From: Bacteroidota bacterium
GTDB lineage: Bacteria > Bacteroidota > Bacteroidia > Cytophagales > Cytophagaceae
Direction of reading: 5' to 3'
DNA length: 64,000 nt
NCBI GenBank assembly: GCA_023428135.1
Contig: JAEYZG010000018.1
Coordinates: 195,643 to 259,642 of the forward strand
The notes under the pieces: generated by a model
What the model saw: the letters and a program-made list of their open reading frames with translations, nothing else
What the model was told of the DNA's origin: nothing
The model's database searches: none
In this document: piece after piece, positions 52,696 through 62,088 of the stretch
How positions within the stretch are numbered: the first letter of the stretch is position 1
How the letters are laid out: each line of letters begins with the position of its first letter
Made by a program: the position numbers and the translations under genes

Positions 52696-52757
52696 ACGGT
52701 CGATAGACCGTGACTACTTAATTCAACTGATGCCTTCGCTTGAAGCGAAGGCATCAG
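52696..52757. repeat. palindromic REP-like repeat, copy 1
   Basis: A 31-bp perfect palindrome (52727-52757) built from CTGATGCCTTCGCTT, a central G and the complementary arm. It follows a 16-bp palindrome ACGGTCGATAGACCGT (52696-52711). The same 31-bp unit recurs at 52996-53026 and 55809-55839. The gap 52606-53096 otherwise holds AT-rich DNA with GC-rich palindromic traces around 52795-52905 (CACCCCTGAAGGG and CACGATGGGGTTG). Confidence 0.75.
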
Positions 52758-52995
52758 TCGATAAGAGGATTTACCGTGACCGATTTTTATTTTTCACCCC
52801 TGAAGGGATTGAAAGTATATGGCAATGCCAAGTACATGATGCAACCACGATGGGGTTGTATGCTATTGACTGGTTATTATCTATAAACATCTGATCACTT
52901 TGGGGTATAAGATTTCTTCAGAAAGGAAGGAGAGAAGTAATACTTTTTTTAGGGGAGTGATTCTGGTAGAGTGGATAGTAACAGGGGGAGTTTAA

Positions 52996-53026
52996 CTGAT
53001 GCCTTCGCTTGAAGCGAAGGCATCAG
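52996..53026. repeat. palindromic REP-like repeat, copy 2
   Basis: Identical 31-bp palindrome to that at 52727-52757, in the same orientation by its central G, and followed by the same GTCGAT(A/T) context. It ends 70 bp beyond the end of the GH43 gene and could work as its terminator. Confidence 0.75.
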
Positions 53027-53096
53027 TCGATTATTCTATTATATCATTAAGGAAGCAGGGAACGCATTAATCCATGCTTAAAACTTTTTGAATATG

Positions 53097-55226
53097 CTAC
53101 TCAATTACAATTCCCGAAGAAGTTTTAAATGCTTCGCCTTCTACAACTAATAAATAAATTCCTTTGCCCACTTGTCCGGTTTCCATATGCTGATCCCCTT
53201 GTAAATTTCCTGTCAGATTTACAATTTCTTTTCCGAGCAGGTCGACAAGTGAGATTTTGTTTGCCTGCAAATCTCCGAGAGATACATGTATTTTTTCTCT
53301 TGCTGGATTAGGATAAATTTTTATCTGTGAGGAAGCTGAAAAATTCGCAACAGAAGTAATAATATCTGCAGACTGAAAACTCCACTGCTGATTGTTGTTG
53401 GTGGAGGAGTAGTCTGAATACTGTATAATAGGATTTCCATCTGTTAATTTACCATCTTTGTTGTCAAGCAGCTTTCCGCTCATTCTGTTGATAATCCTGA
53501 AATAACCATTCCCCATATCTGTGATCTGCCATTGCTGTGCAAATGTTGTGGTCTCTGAAGCATTTTCTACAACTGCCGGATCGAGATTGTTGACTGAATT
53601 CTCATTACTGAGAAGTTTCCCATTCAGGGAATTGGCAATGGAGTAATAACCGTTCTTCAGATCGCTAATTTCCCAAATCTGACTTCCTGAATTTTCTGCA
53701 CTATTTTGTACTACCTGATCTCCTGAAATTCCATCCAACACTTTACTGCTGGTTCTGTTGACAATCCTGTAGGTTTTACCCGATTGAATTTTGTCCGATA
53801 CAGCGCTGATTTCCCACAACTGGTTATTACTGTAATTAAAGACTCCTAACTCTGCATTAGCTCCTGCTGCATCTGACGCTCCGGAAATCTGAAGGGCTTT
53901 TCCCAATGTATTTACACTTACAAATCTATGGTATCCGTTTCCGCAATCAATGATCTGCCATTTTTGATTGTAGGCATCATTCCAGTTGTATTGAATAGCC
54001 TTTGCTCCCGCATCTCTTGATGCTCCGTTTATATCAATAACTTTCCCGCTTTCAATATTGGTAATTCTGAAGAAAGAAGCTCCCAGATTTTGAATTCTCC
54101 AGTGCTGACTGGCAGTGCCTGTATAATTTTGCTGCTGAACAGCGCTTCCGTTTGTACCCAATACCTTTCCTGAATGTTTGGCTGTGATTTTATAAACTCC
54201 ATTTTGAAAATTAGCAGTACCTGGAGTCCATACACCGGTTTTGGTATCAATATTCCACTGATCGTTCCATGCTACACTTAGTTTGGTTCCGGAAACAGAA
54301 ATCGGAAGCAGCACAATCCTGGACATTGCAAAATTATTGACAGACCAGCGATCCGCCATGTATAAAAAGGTAGTGGTCTCAGTGCCTGTAACAGGAACTG
54401 CAAAACCTACCTGTGATTCATAGGTGTGGGTATTGGTGACAGCAATATTTCCACCGCTCATCCATGGACCGGCAAGTGTTTTTGAATAGAAATAACGGTT
54501 ATCGTTGAAATCCCAGCCAGTGCACCAGGACATGAGCCAGAAATAATAGCCACCAGTTTTGATGATGGCGTGCCCTTCACATTCCATATCGTTACTTGCA
54601 GAGCCCCTGTAAACTTCTTTTACAATGCCTGTATAACTTTCATCCAGTTCAAAAAGACTCACATTCTGATTTCCTTTTGTTGTGCAAATGAGATAAGCTT
54701 TACCATCATTATCCTGATAAACATTGATATCTCTGCTGTCGATATTCATAGGTCTGAAATGAGATCGGAAGGTGTAGTTGCCACCGATGGTGTTGCAGGT
54801 GGCATATGCGACTTCTGCAACACTATACGCATTGTATCCTTCATAATGCATCCAGATGATAAATTGACCAGTCTTTTTATTGTGTAACAATTTTGCCCGC
54901 TCCACGACAGCGCCATTGTTAAGTTCGGAATGCGAAGTTTTTTTAAGGATCTGGTTGACAAAAGTCCAGTTTTTAAGGTCAGGAGAGGAGTAGAGGTTGA
55001 TGCCTTCAAAAGTATAGTTGGATTTCGAACGGTCCATGCCCCACAGGTAATAGATACCGTCTACATTGATGATCCCGCCTTCAGTGGCTGCAATGAGATT
55101 TCCATCGGTATCCCTCCAGTCACCACCAGGTACTATCGGGTTCATCTGAGCAAGGGCTGAGTTGCCAGAAAAAAAGTTTAGTGTAAACAGTGTGAAGAAG
55201 GTGTAGACTAATAGGCATCTGCTCAT
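53097..55226 (-). CDS. GH43 (exo-galactanase type) enzyme with RICIN modules and T9SS sorting domain
   Basis: A 709-residue secreted enzyme. Signal peptide 1-26, then a five-bladed propeller GH43 domain (~ 30-340): GGDWRDTDGNLIAATEGGII, YYLWGMD, SRDINVYQDNDGKAYLICT and SNDMECEGHAIIKTGGYYFWL (with the candidate catalytic Glu). Then come two RICIN-type beta trefoils (~ 350-620) with six Q-x-W repeats: SQHWRI, NQKWQI, NQLWEI, SQIWEI, AQQWQI, NQQWSF. The last ~ 75 residues are a type A sorting domain (IYPNPAREKIHVSL...GKGIYLLVVEG). GH43 with RICIN resembles exo-beta-1,3-galactanases of arabinogalactan degradation; the subfamily assignment is inference. Palindromic repeats lie on both sides. Confidence 0.88.
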   Translation of the reverse strand: MSRCLLVYTFFTLFTLNFFSGNSALAQMNPIVPGGDWRDTDGNLIAATEGGIINVDGIYYLWGMDRSKSNYTFEGINLYSSPDLKNWTFVNQILKKTSHSELNNGAVVERAKLLHNKKTGQFIIWMHYEGYNAYSVAEVAYATCNTIGGNYTFRSHFRPMNIDSRDINVYQDNDGKAYLICTTKGNQNVSLFELDESYTGIVKEVYRGSASNDMECEGHAIIKTGGYYFWLMSWCTGWDFNDNRYFYSKTLAGPWMSGGNIAVTNTHTYESQVGFAVPVTGTETTTFLYMADRWSVNNFAMSRIVLLPISVSGTKLSVAWNDQWNIDTKTGVWTPGTANFQNGVYKITAKHSGKVLGTNGSAVQQQNYTGTASQHWRIQNLGASFFRITNIESGKVIDINGASRDAGAKAIQYNWNDAYNQKWQIIDCGNGYHRFVSVNTLGKALQISGASDAAGANAELGVFNYSNNQLWEISAVSDKIQSGKTYRIVNRTSSKVLDGISGDQVVQNSAENSGSQIWEISDLKNGYYSIANSLNGKLLSNENSVNNLDPAVVENASETTTFAQQWQITDMGNGYFRIINRMSGKLLDNKDGKLTDGNPIIQYSDYSSTNNNQQWSFQSADIITSVANFSASSQIKIYPNPAREKIHVSLGDLQANKISLVDLLGKEIVNLTGNLQGDQHMETGQVGKGIYLLVVEGEAFKTSSGIVIE

Positions 55227-55464
55227 TGGGGTAGCGTTTTCTATTTATAGATTTTTAAGTTGTTTAAAATTTTCCAGAAGGGGCATTTAAAACACTATTG
55301 ATCTATATAAAATCGAAAGTTCGAAAGGTAAACATGAATGGAGATGTTTTTTTGATGAATCCCTTATAAGAAGGTGAGGAAAGGCAGGGCTGAAGTGATT
55401 GTGGGTGGGCAATGTTGCAGTTAGAACTTTAATGAAGTTGGGTTGTCAAGTAATAGAGGAAAAG

Positions 55465-55510
55465 TGAGCAAGAAATCTTTCTTTATCATAAATTAAAAAG
55501 TTCTTGCTCA
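55465..55510. repeat. 10-bp inverted repeat (TGAGCAAGAA / TTCTTGCTCA)
   Basis: The arms 55465-55474 and 55501-55510 are separated by 26 bp. It lies in the upstream region of the minus-strand GH43 gene, about 240 bp from its start. Purpose unknown; it may be chance. No other structure is seen from 55227 to 55800. Confidence 0.35.
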
Positions 55511-55808
55511 ATGGCTATCCAACACGAGGGATCTGATGTTAAACTTTATACATGTACCATTCATCCCGGGTTTAATATTTATCATTTGCCAGAATCAAAT
55601 TCTGGAATACGGTTTTCATTTTGTTAAAATATTGTTGCTTGGCTTTTTTTAGAGACACTACTTTCTATTTCACTGTTTCAGGTTGGTCTTCAATTTTTAC
55701 AAAAAAAATATATGAGCACACAATTTACCCAATGGATAACCAATTGCAAGGTTAATAGATTTCAATGAGGAAGATTGAAAATCTGAGACCATAACTGACT
55801 TAGTTCAA

Positions 55809-55839
55809 CTGATGCCTTCGCTTCAAGCGAAGGCATCAG
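55809..55839. repeat. palindromic REP-like repeat, copy 3
   Basis: 31-bp palindrome of the same arms with the central base C instead of G, i.e. the reverse orientation of copies 1 and 2. Between 55840 and 56000 the DNA is very AT-rich and precedes the FG-GAP protein gene. Confidence 0.75.
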
Positions 55840-56000
55840 TCGTTTATTTCTCTTAAACCAACTTTAGAGGCGTTTAATATAATAATAAGTCCAATATTTA
55901 GTATATTTAAGAAATTAATTTTAATTTATATTACGTATAGTATTTTTGGTTGTTGTAAGTAGTTCACTTTTAGTATTTTATTGTAAACTTTTTATTCAAT

Positions 56001-57971
56001 ATGAAATTTATATTGCCATTTTGGGTTGCATTTTTTTTCATTTATAATGCCAATGCTCAATCTTTCAAAAGAATAACGGATGGGATAGTTGTTAATGACA
56101 GGGGACCATCTTCATCCTGTAGTTGGGCGGATTATAATAATGACGATTATCCTGATTTATATGTTACCAATGGAGAATCTTCATATAATAATTTTTTTTA
56201 TAAAAATAATGGTAATGGAACTTTTACAAAAATCGAATTCCGGGATATAGTTTATAAGGATATTCCATCTTTTGGTGCTAGTTGGGGAGATTATGATAAT
56301 GATGGTAATCTTGATTTATATGTAGCAAATGGAGACTATTATTTTGCTACGGGAGCTGCTAATCTTCTCTTTAAAAATCTTGGTGATGGGGAATTTCAGC
56401 AAATAAAAAATGGATCGATTGTAAATGATTATGGTGGATCGTATGCGTGTGCATGGGCTGATTATAACAATGACGGTTTTTTGGACATGTTTGTCGCTAA
56501 TAATTATCTGGATCTTAAAAACTTTTTGTATAAAAATAATGGTGACGGAACGTTTACACGAATAACAGAGGGAAGTATTGTAAACGATCAGTTTGCTTCT
56601 ATATCATGTGTCTGGGGAGACTATAATAATGACAGATACCCTGACTTATATGTCAACAACGTATGGACTAATGGTGATTATACCAACAATTCCTTATATA
56701 AAAATAATGGAGATGGAACCTTTACAAAGATAACCAATGATATTATAACCAAGCAAAAGAATGATAACAGAAGTTCAAGCTGGGGAGATTTTAATAACGA
56801 TGGTTATTTAGACCTTGCTCATAATGCTGCTGGCGAGCATGTGTTATATGTGAATAATACAAATGGCTCTTTTTCAAAATTAGTACTTTCGAGCGGAGAT
56901 GGATGTGGAGGTGGTACTGTATGGAATGATTTCGATAATGATGGTTATCTTGACCTTATAATGGCCAAAGGATGCGGTACACCTCATGCATTTTATAAAA
57001 ATAATGGTAATGGCACTTTTACACAAATTTATACAACTCCATTATCTGATAGAGCATTGGCCCTTGATAGGATTTATGGGATAGCCACAGAGGATTATGA
57101 TAACGACGGATTAATGGATCTCTTTCTTACCTCAAGAAACACCAATTCTCCTAATTATTTATTGAAAAATAATACAGAAAATTGTAATTCCTGGTTAAAG
57201 GTTTCTCTTCAAGGTTTACAGTCTAATAGTTTTGGAGTAGGTGCAAAGGTTAAGACTTATGCAAGGATAAATGGGAAACCTCATATGCAAATGCGGGAAC
57301 AGAATTGTCAGAGTGGAGGCGGTTATTCAGGACAAGGAGGCTTTAACCTGAATTTTGGTATGGGAGATGCTTCAATAGTAGATTCTTTGATTGTTGAGTG
57401 GCCTTCAGGTCAAAATACTATTTTAAAAAATGTTAAAGTAGATTCTTTTATCAAGATAAAGGAAGATGGTTCATCTACATATAAGCAAAAACCCTTTATT
57501 ACTTCAGGAGGAAACAATGAATGTTCAAATATTGAATATCTGGAAGCGATAGATTTTACGGCTCCGGTTAAATGGTATGCAGCAGATAATCCAGATGTTA
57601 TTCTTTCTTCAGGAAGTAAATTGGTTTTATCATATTCAGATGAAAGTATGTTATATGTAGCCGAAGGTAAATGCCATCAACGTGATACTTTTCTGGTAAA
57701 AAATAATGCTTGTTCTCCTATACCCAATTTAGTAACAATAAACAATGACGGAAAAAATGATTTTTTTATACTTCCTGAATTAGAGGATGGATGGAAGGTT
57801 GAAGTCTATAATCGTTGGGGGGATCTAGTTTTTAATAGTAATAACTATAACAATAACTGGCCGCAGGGAATAGTTTCTGATGGAATATATTATTATTCTA
57901 TTGTAAGAAATGATAACCGTTATAAGTATAACGGTTGGGTGGAAATAGTAAAGGGAAAAGAGCTTCGATAA
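56001..57971 (+). CDS. FG-GAP/VCBS-repeat protein with ASPIC/UnbV domain and T9SS type B sorting domain
   Basis: A 656-residue secreted protein. Signal peptide 1-19 (ending NANAQ). Seven FG-GAP/VCBS-type repeats form a beta propeller: DYNNDDYPDLYV, DYDNDGNLDLYV, DYNNDGFLDMFV, DYNNDRYPDLYV, DFNNDGYLDLAH, DFDNDGYLDLIM and DYDNDGLMDLFL (calcium-binding-type loops). An ASPIC/UnbV domain follows (~ 410-490; SFGVGAKVKTYARINGKP, DSLIVEWPSGQ). The C-terminal ~ 90 residues are a type B sorting domain (LVTINNDGKNDFFILPEL...VEVYNRWGDLVF), in which the usual FSPNGDG is altered to VTINNDGK. It resembles CRTAC1-like surface proteins. No PorP/SprF gene is adjacent. Confidence 0.88.
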   Translation: MKFILPFWVAFFFIYNANAQSFKRITDGIVVNDRGPSSSCSWADYNNDDYPDLYVTNGESSYNNFFYKNNGNGTFTKIEFRDIVYKDIPSFGASWGDYDNDGNLDLYVANGDYYFATGAANLLFKNLGDGEFQQIKNGSIVNDYGGSYACAWADYNNDGFLDMFVANNYLDLKNFLYKNNGDGTFTRITEGSIVNDQFASISCVWGDYNNDRYPDLYVNNVWTNGDYTNNSLYKNNGDGTFTKITNDIITKQKNDNRSSSWGDFNNDGYLDLAHNAAGEHVLYVNNTNGSFSKLVLSSGDGCGGGTVWNDFDNDGYLDLIMAKGCGTPHAFYKNNGNGTFTQIYTTPLSDRALALDRIYGIATEDYDNDGLMDLFLTSRNTNSPNYLLKNNTENCNSWLKVSLQGLQSNSFGVGAKVKTYARINGKPHMQMREQNCQSGGGYSGQGGFNLNFGMGDASIVDSLIVEWPSGQNTILKNVKVDSFIKIKEDGSSTYKQKPFITSGGNNECSNIEYLEAIDFTAPVKWYAADNPDVILSSGSKLVLSYSDESMLYVAEGKCHQRDTFLVKNNACSPIPNLVTINNDGKNDFFILPELEDGWKVEVYNRWGDLVFNSNNYNNNWPQGIVSDGIYYYSIVRNDNRYKYNGWVEIVKGKELR

Positions 57972-58114
57972 TTGACATAACATTAATATTTGTATTATTG
58001 TCCAGGATGATTAAGAGCTTTAGGCTTTTGTCCTACCTTTAAATGAAGCCGTCCTTTCGACCCGACACAGCTAAGAGTTACCAGAAGTATATCAAAATTT
58101 CTATTTGATCAAAC

Positions 58115-59479
58115 TCAGTTTCGGATCTTTCGATCCGACACCAAAGAAGATGTTAAAAATATTTTGGAAGAATCAGGTATTAGCACAAGTGCTTGTATCC
58201 TTTTATAAATCTCATCAAAACCTGGCCTTTTCATCACCTCCGCATGCATGCACTCGTTTTTTAGCTGTGTAAAGTCCTTGACTATTGGCAAATCAGCATC
58301 AGTGATATGATTCAATAAATCTTCCAACAAACAGCCATAAGCTCTTACTTCCAGGCGTTCCAATGCAGGTGCTACTTCAGAGTTAATGTCGTATGAAACT
58401 CCTGCACCAAAGTCACCCAAAAGGGCGTGGGCTTCGTGGTCTATCAATATATTGTGGGCATAGAAGTCTCCATGCATCAGACCTCGGGCATGAAGATGGG
58501 TGCAAACAGAAGCCATACCAGCAGAAATATTCACCAGCGCATTTACTGAAAACCTTGTTCCTTTGGTATAATTATCTCTGGTACAGGATTCATAGCTTGG
58601 TGGCCCGGCAAGGTTGGTATAGTGAGAAGGAATGAGCCCCAGCACCAACCCCTGTTTTTGTTCGGGATGATGGTTTACTTTACCCAATAATTGTAATAAA
58701 TTCGGATGTGTATCAGCCGCTATAGTCGCCTTCATCTCGTCCGAAGGCAAACCATCGCTGGTTACTTCGCCTTTGAATATTTTTACGGCTACTTCCAAGG
58801 GGGGCTGCTTTTGCCAGACAGCTTTCGAAATGTTTCCCGAAGCCCCCTCACCTAGTTGCTCTTTTATTTCAAGGTCTTCCCAGGAGATTTCTGCCAGATG
58901 GTCTTCTCGTAGACTTTCCTTGCAAAATGGATTGCCCGCAAAAGCCAGCCATGATAGTTTTGGCAGGCTAAGTAACCACGAAGGCAATGCCTCAATACGG
59001 TTAGCCGAAATACGAAGTAATTCAATATTCTTGCAATTGGCCATTTCGATAGGCAATTCTTTCAAGCGGTTGCCTGCCAACATGCATTTCTGCAAACGAG
59101 TACATTTCCCAATAGAAGCTGGAATAGTCTCTATTTTATTGTTCGTTAGGATTAGCCAACGCAAATGGGGCGAAAGTGCTTCTGTAGGAATGCTAACAAT
59201 CTGATTGGCTTTAAAACCAACCATTTCCAAATGTGGACAATCAGCTAAAACTGCTGGATATTGGGTAAAATAGTTGTCAGAAAAGAACGTAATCTTTAGA
59301 TTTTTCAAGCGACCAAAATCATCTGGCAAACTAGAAAGCTTGTTGCCTGATAAGTCGAGAATCTCCAGCGTATCAGCTAATTCGAATATTTCGGAAGGGA
59401 ATTCTGTAAGACCGCAAGAGAGTTTGAGGCTTTTGACTCCACGTAGTTGGCCCGATTGTAGTTGTTGAAGTGTTTGCAT
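58115..59479 (-). CDS. leucine-rich-repeat serine/threonine protein kinase
   Basis: A 454-residue cytoplasmic protein: about seven leucine-rich repeats (~ 15-190; LEILDLSGNKLSSLPDDF, LRWLILTNNKIETIPASI, LQKCMLAGNRLKELPIEM, IELLRISANRIEALPSWL), then a protein kinase domain (~ 205-430). Kinase motifs are GEGASGNISKAV (P-loop), VAVKIF (Lys), GLMHGDFYAHNILID (HGD in place of HRD), LLGDFGAG (DFG) and GCLLEDLL. A fused LRR-kinase is unusual in Bacteroidota and similar proteins are known in several other bacterial phyla. The end (IFLTSSLVSDRKIRN) is not family-like, and the gene is isolated and looks somewhat less AT-rich than its neighbours by eye. Substrate unknown. Confidence 0.87.
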   Translation of the reverse strand: MQTLQQLQSGQLRGVKSLKLSCGLTEFPSEIFELADTLEILDLSGNKLSSLPDDFGRLKNLKITFFSDNYFTQYPAVLADCPHLEMVGFKANQIVSIPTEALSPHLRWLILTNNKIETIPASIGKCTRLQKCMLAGNRLKELPIEMANCKNIELLRISANRIEALPSWLLSLPKLSWLAFAGNPFCKESLREDHLAEISWEDLEIKEQLGEGASGNISKAVWQKQPPLEVAVKIFKGEVTSDGLPSDEMKATIAADTHPNLLQLLGKVNHHPEQKQGLVLGLIPSHYTNLAGPPSYESCTRDNYTKGTRFSVNALVNISAGMASVCTHLHARGLMHGDFYAHNILIDHEAHALLGDFGAGVSYDINSEVAPALERLEVRAYGCLLEDLLNHITDADLPIVKDFTQLKNECMHAEVMKRPGFDEIYKRIQALVLIPDSSKIFLTSSLVSDRKIRN

Positions 59480-59758
59480 TAAAACCGTTAATAAAGAATG
59501 GAAAAAGGTCTGTTTTATAGAATATCCTTTTTCGGCATGTGAATATATTCTTTCCTATTCACTCTGCATAATATTTGGCTAATTTCTACTTTGCCTACCC
59601 TGGTTGAAGGTGTGCATTGCCCGAAATTAAGAGGAGCTTACCGGGGGGAGAAGAGAATGGGTTTTCTTCCACGATGCATATCCGATTGATCAAGGGGAAA
59701 TGAATAGAAACCATCATTGCCTGCTATGTATTTATTCTCATTCGTTATCATAGTTTTT

Positions 59759-59783
59759 GAGACGCCATGCATGGCATCTCTAC
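59759..59783. repeat. palindromic repeat (GAGACGCCATGCATGGCATCTC)
   Basis: A near-perfect palindrome upstream of the CUB-domain gene. Relatives lie at 61866-61893 and 61981-62008. Apart from this, the 59480-60024 gap contains no clear feature; a plus-strand frame is absent. Confidence 0.7.
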
Positions 59784-60024
59784 AATGTTTGTTTAAGCAA
59801 ATGGTTAATAACACTTTATAGCTGATAACAGGATTTGTTTTTTTAGAGAATACTTATTGCTCTCTTTTTTAAAGGTTTAAATATTAATAGACTTTGAAGA
59901 TCCCAATACTCGCACCATGTTGGATTGGTAAAAAATGACCAATATTGGCTATTGACTTAAGGGGCTGATCGGAATATTTTTGAGGTGAGTTTCTTAAATC
60001 AACAAGAATAAATATTAAAGTCCC

Positions 60025-61860
60025 ATGAAAAAACTACTACTGGCTCTTTGCCTTTCTATTTCATTTTACTCCACTTTTGCTTTGGATATCGGAAGTGCTT
60101 ATTCAGATATACCAGACGTTATTTATCCTGGCGAGGCATTTGATATGGATTGGGGCGCTTCTTTATTTACACACGTGGGTGAAACACAACCTTCAATGAC
60201 TATTAAATGTAATTTCTATTTATCTAAAGATGCAATACTGGATAATGGAGATGCTTTTTTGGCTTCCTCCTCAGTAAATACCACAACAACAACAGGTTCA
60301 TTCGGGAAAGCTGTATACGATGTTCTGGTGACATCTGCAATGAATTTTCCTGCTGGCAAATGTTATTTTATTATGTCTGTAGATCCTGACAATCAGATTA
60401 CAGAGGAAGATAAAAAGAATAATGTTAAAGCCTATGAAATCATTATCGGAAACAGAAATCCTGACCTGGCTGTACTGTCTGTGAATCTTGGAACTTCAGA
60501 CAAGAGTGGAGTTTTGAACATAAAGACCGCACTCATTAACCCAAGTGATTCACCTTTTTCTTCGTTCAGATATGTGATCAGATTAGCCTCAACAGAAGCA
60601 AACCTGGCTACACCACTAGTAGAGAAAATTTATGATAACAAAGAGTTTAAGAAAGTATCAACACCAATGATATTTGATAACTCTTTACCATTGCCAGCGT
60701 CTCTTGATCTTAATAGTCCTTTTTATGTGTCAGTTACAATAGAGACCACAGTTCCTGCAGATCAGGGTAGTTTGAATAATTCAATAGTAAAACAAGTTCT
60801 TTGGAGTCAGCTTCAGCCTCTTGTCTTTTATGCAGAAAAAGTTCTGATGACAAATAGAAATGATTCGTTAAGAACGTGTAATGCGCAAATATTTGATGAT
60901 GGAGATGAAGTGGCTAATTATTCTCCAAACATTAACAGTACAATAAGGATTTTCCCGTCAGAGCCGAATTCAATAATTAAGATAACTGTGAAATCAAATT
61001 TTGGTCTTTTTGCATTTAATGATTATCTACAATTTATAAATCCCGATAACATGGCGGTCATAGGTCAGTTATTTCATATCGACGCTTCTTCTCTCCCGGC
61101 AACGTATGTGTCTTCATCTAAAGATGGTAGTATTATTGTAAAATTTGTCAGCGATGGTTCTAATCAGAATAAAGGCTTTGAGATGACAGCAGTCTGTCTG
61201 GATACGACTAATATTTATAAATTAAAGTATAAGCAAACAAGCTCTATTACAACATGTAATAAAGTTATTACAGATAATGGATTTTTAGGAACCTATCAGG
61301 CAAACTCAGATGATCAACTGACTATTTATCCTGAGCTGGCTGGGCAAAAGGTTACGCTTTCGTTTACTGAGTTTTCTACAGAAGGTAGCTACGATTATTT
61401 AAGCGTTTATAATGGAAATACCAATGCATCGGCTTCTTTAATTAAAAAAATAACTGGCAACACTATGCCTGCAGATATAACCTCTACTGCAGCAGATGGC
61501 TCCCTTACCTTATTTTTCCATAGTGATGGTAGTGGTAATTATTCCGGATTCACAGCAAATACCACTTGCACTGCTGTAACGTCTATAGATGGTTCTACGG
61601 AAAAAAAGGTTTTGGAAAGTTCGTTCCAGATCCATCCGAATCCGAATAACGGTAATTTCAGTTTGTCTGTAAAGGATGGACAAAATCTGAGTGCTGCTAT
61701 AATTACTGTTTTAGATGTTAAAGGACAGGAATTATATCATTCAACACAAAGCATCGATAGTCAGATTAATTTAAAATCACTTATTCAGCCTGGATTTTAT
61801 ATCATTAAAATTGAGACTCCGGAGAATGGCGTAAGTTTCCAAAGATTTATAGTTGAGTAA
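60025..61860 (+). CDS. secreted protein with CARDB-like and two CUB domains, T9SS type A sorting domain
   Basis: A 611-residue protein with signal peptide (1-19, FYSTFA). A beta-rich region (~ 20-260) includes a CARDB-like domain (ILDNGDAFLASSSVN, YFIMSVDPDNQITEEDKKNN) and a second domain of similar type. Two CUB domains (~ 285-395 and ~ 410-520) follow, each with paired Cys (for example CNAQIFDDGDEVANY and CNKVITDNGFLGTYQ; NDYLQF / SYDYLSVYNGNT). A type A sorting domain closes the protein (IHPNPNNGNFSLSV...LIQPGFYIIKIE). CUB domains bind ligands, often calcium-dependent; no enzyme motif is seen. It is flanked by palindromic repeats. Confidence 0.83.
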   Translation: MKKLLLALCLSISFYSTFALDIGSAYSDIPDVIYPGEAFDMDWGASLFTHVGETQPSMTIKCNFYLSKDAILDNGDAFLASSSVNTTTTTGSFGKAVYDVLVTSAMNFPAGKCYFIMSVDPDNQITEEDKKNNVKAYEIIIGNRNPDLAVLSVNLGTSDKSGVLNIKTALINPSDSPFSSFRYVIRLASTEANLATPLVEKIYDNKEFKKVSTPMIFDNSLPLPASLDLNSPFYVSVTIETTVPADQGSLNNSIVKQVLWSQLQPLVFYAEKVLMTNRNDSLRTCNAQIFDDGDEVANYSPNINSTIRIFPSEPNSIIKITVKSNFGLFAFNDYLQFINPDNMAVIGQLFHIDASSLPATYVSSSKDGSIIVKFVSDGSNQNKGFEMTAVCLDTTNIYKLKYKQTSSITTCNKVITDNGFLGTYQANSDDQLTIYPELAGQKVTLSFTEFSTEGSYDYLSVYNGNTNASASLIKKITGNTMPADITSTAADGSLTLFFHSDGSGNYSGFTANTTCTAVTSIDGSTEKKVLESSFQIHPNPNNGNFSLSVKDGQNLSAAIITVLDVKGQELYHSTQSIDSQINLKSLIQPGFYIIKIETPENGVSFQRFIVE

Positions 61861-61865
61861 ATATT

Positions 61866-61893
61866 GTAGAGACGCCATGTTCTGGCGTCTCTA
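61866..61893. repeat. palindromic repeat (TAGAGACGCCA / TGGCGTCTCTA)
   Basis: An 11-bp perfect stem with a 5-nt loop directly after the stop codon of the CUB-domain gene. It may double as its terminator. Confidence 0.75.
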
Positions 61894-61980
61894 TTCCCAT
61901 CACGCACGGACCTGCGATTTTTTTATACACATCATTTCTGTTATTGATTTGTTATGATATTTTTGTTGTAATCACAATTT

Positions 61981-62008
61981 GTAGAGGCGTCATACCTGGC
62001 GTCTCTAC
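61981..62008. repeat. palindromic repeat (GTAGAGGCGTC / GGCGTCTCTAC)
   Basis: A relative of the repeats at 59759 and 61866 with nearly the same arms (one mismatch pair). It lies between the CUB gene and the convergent gene ending at 62089. Confidence 0.75.
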
Positions 62009-62088
62009 AATTACTCCACCCGTCCCACTTTATCCTCACCAAACTTTTACCTGATCTTATCCATTGCCTGATACGAGATATAAATACC

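Noticed and set aside
53082..53130. terminator for GH43
   Set aside because: No T-run hairpin directly after the stop; the nearest palindrome at 52996 is a repeat and only possibly a terminator.
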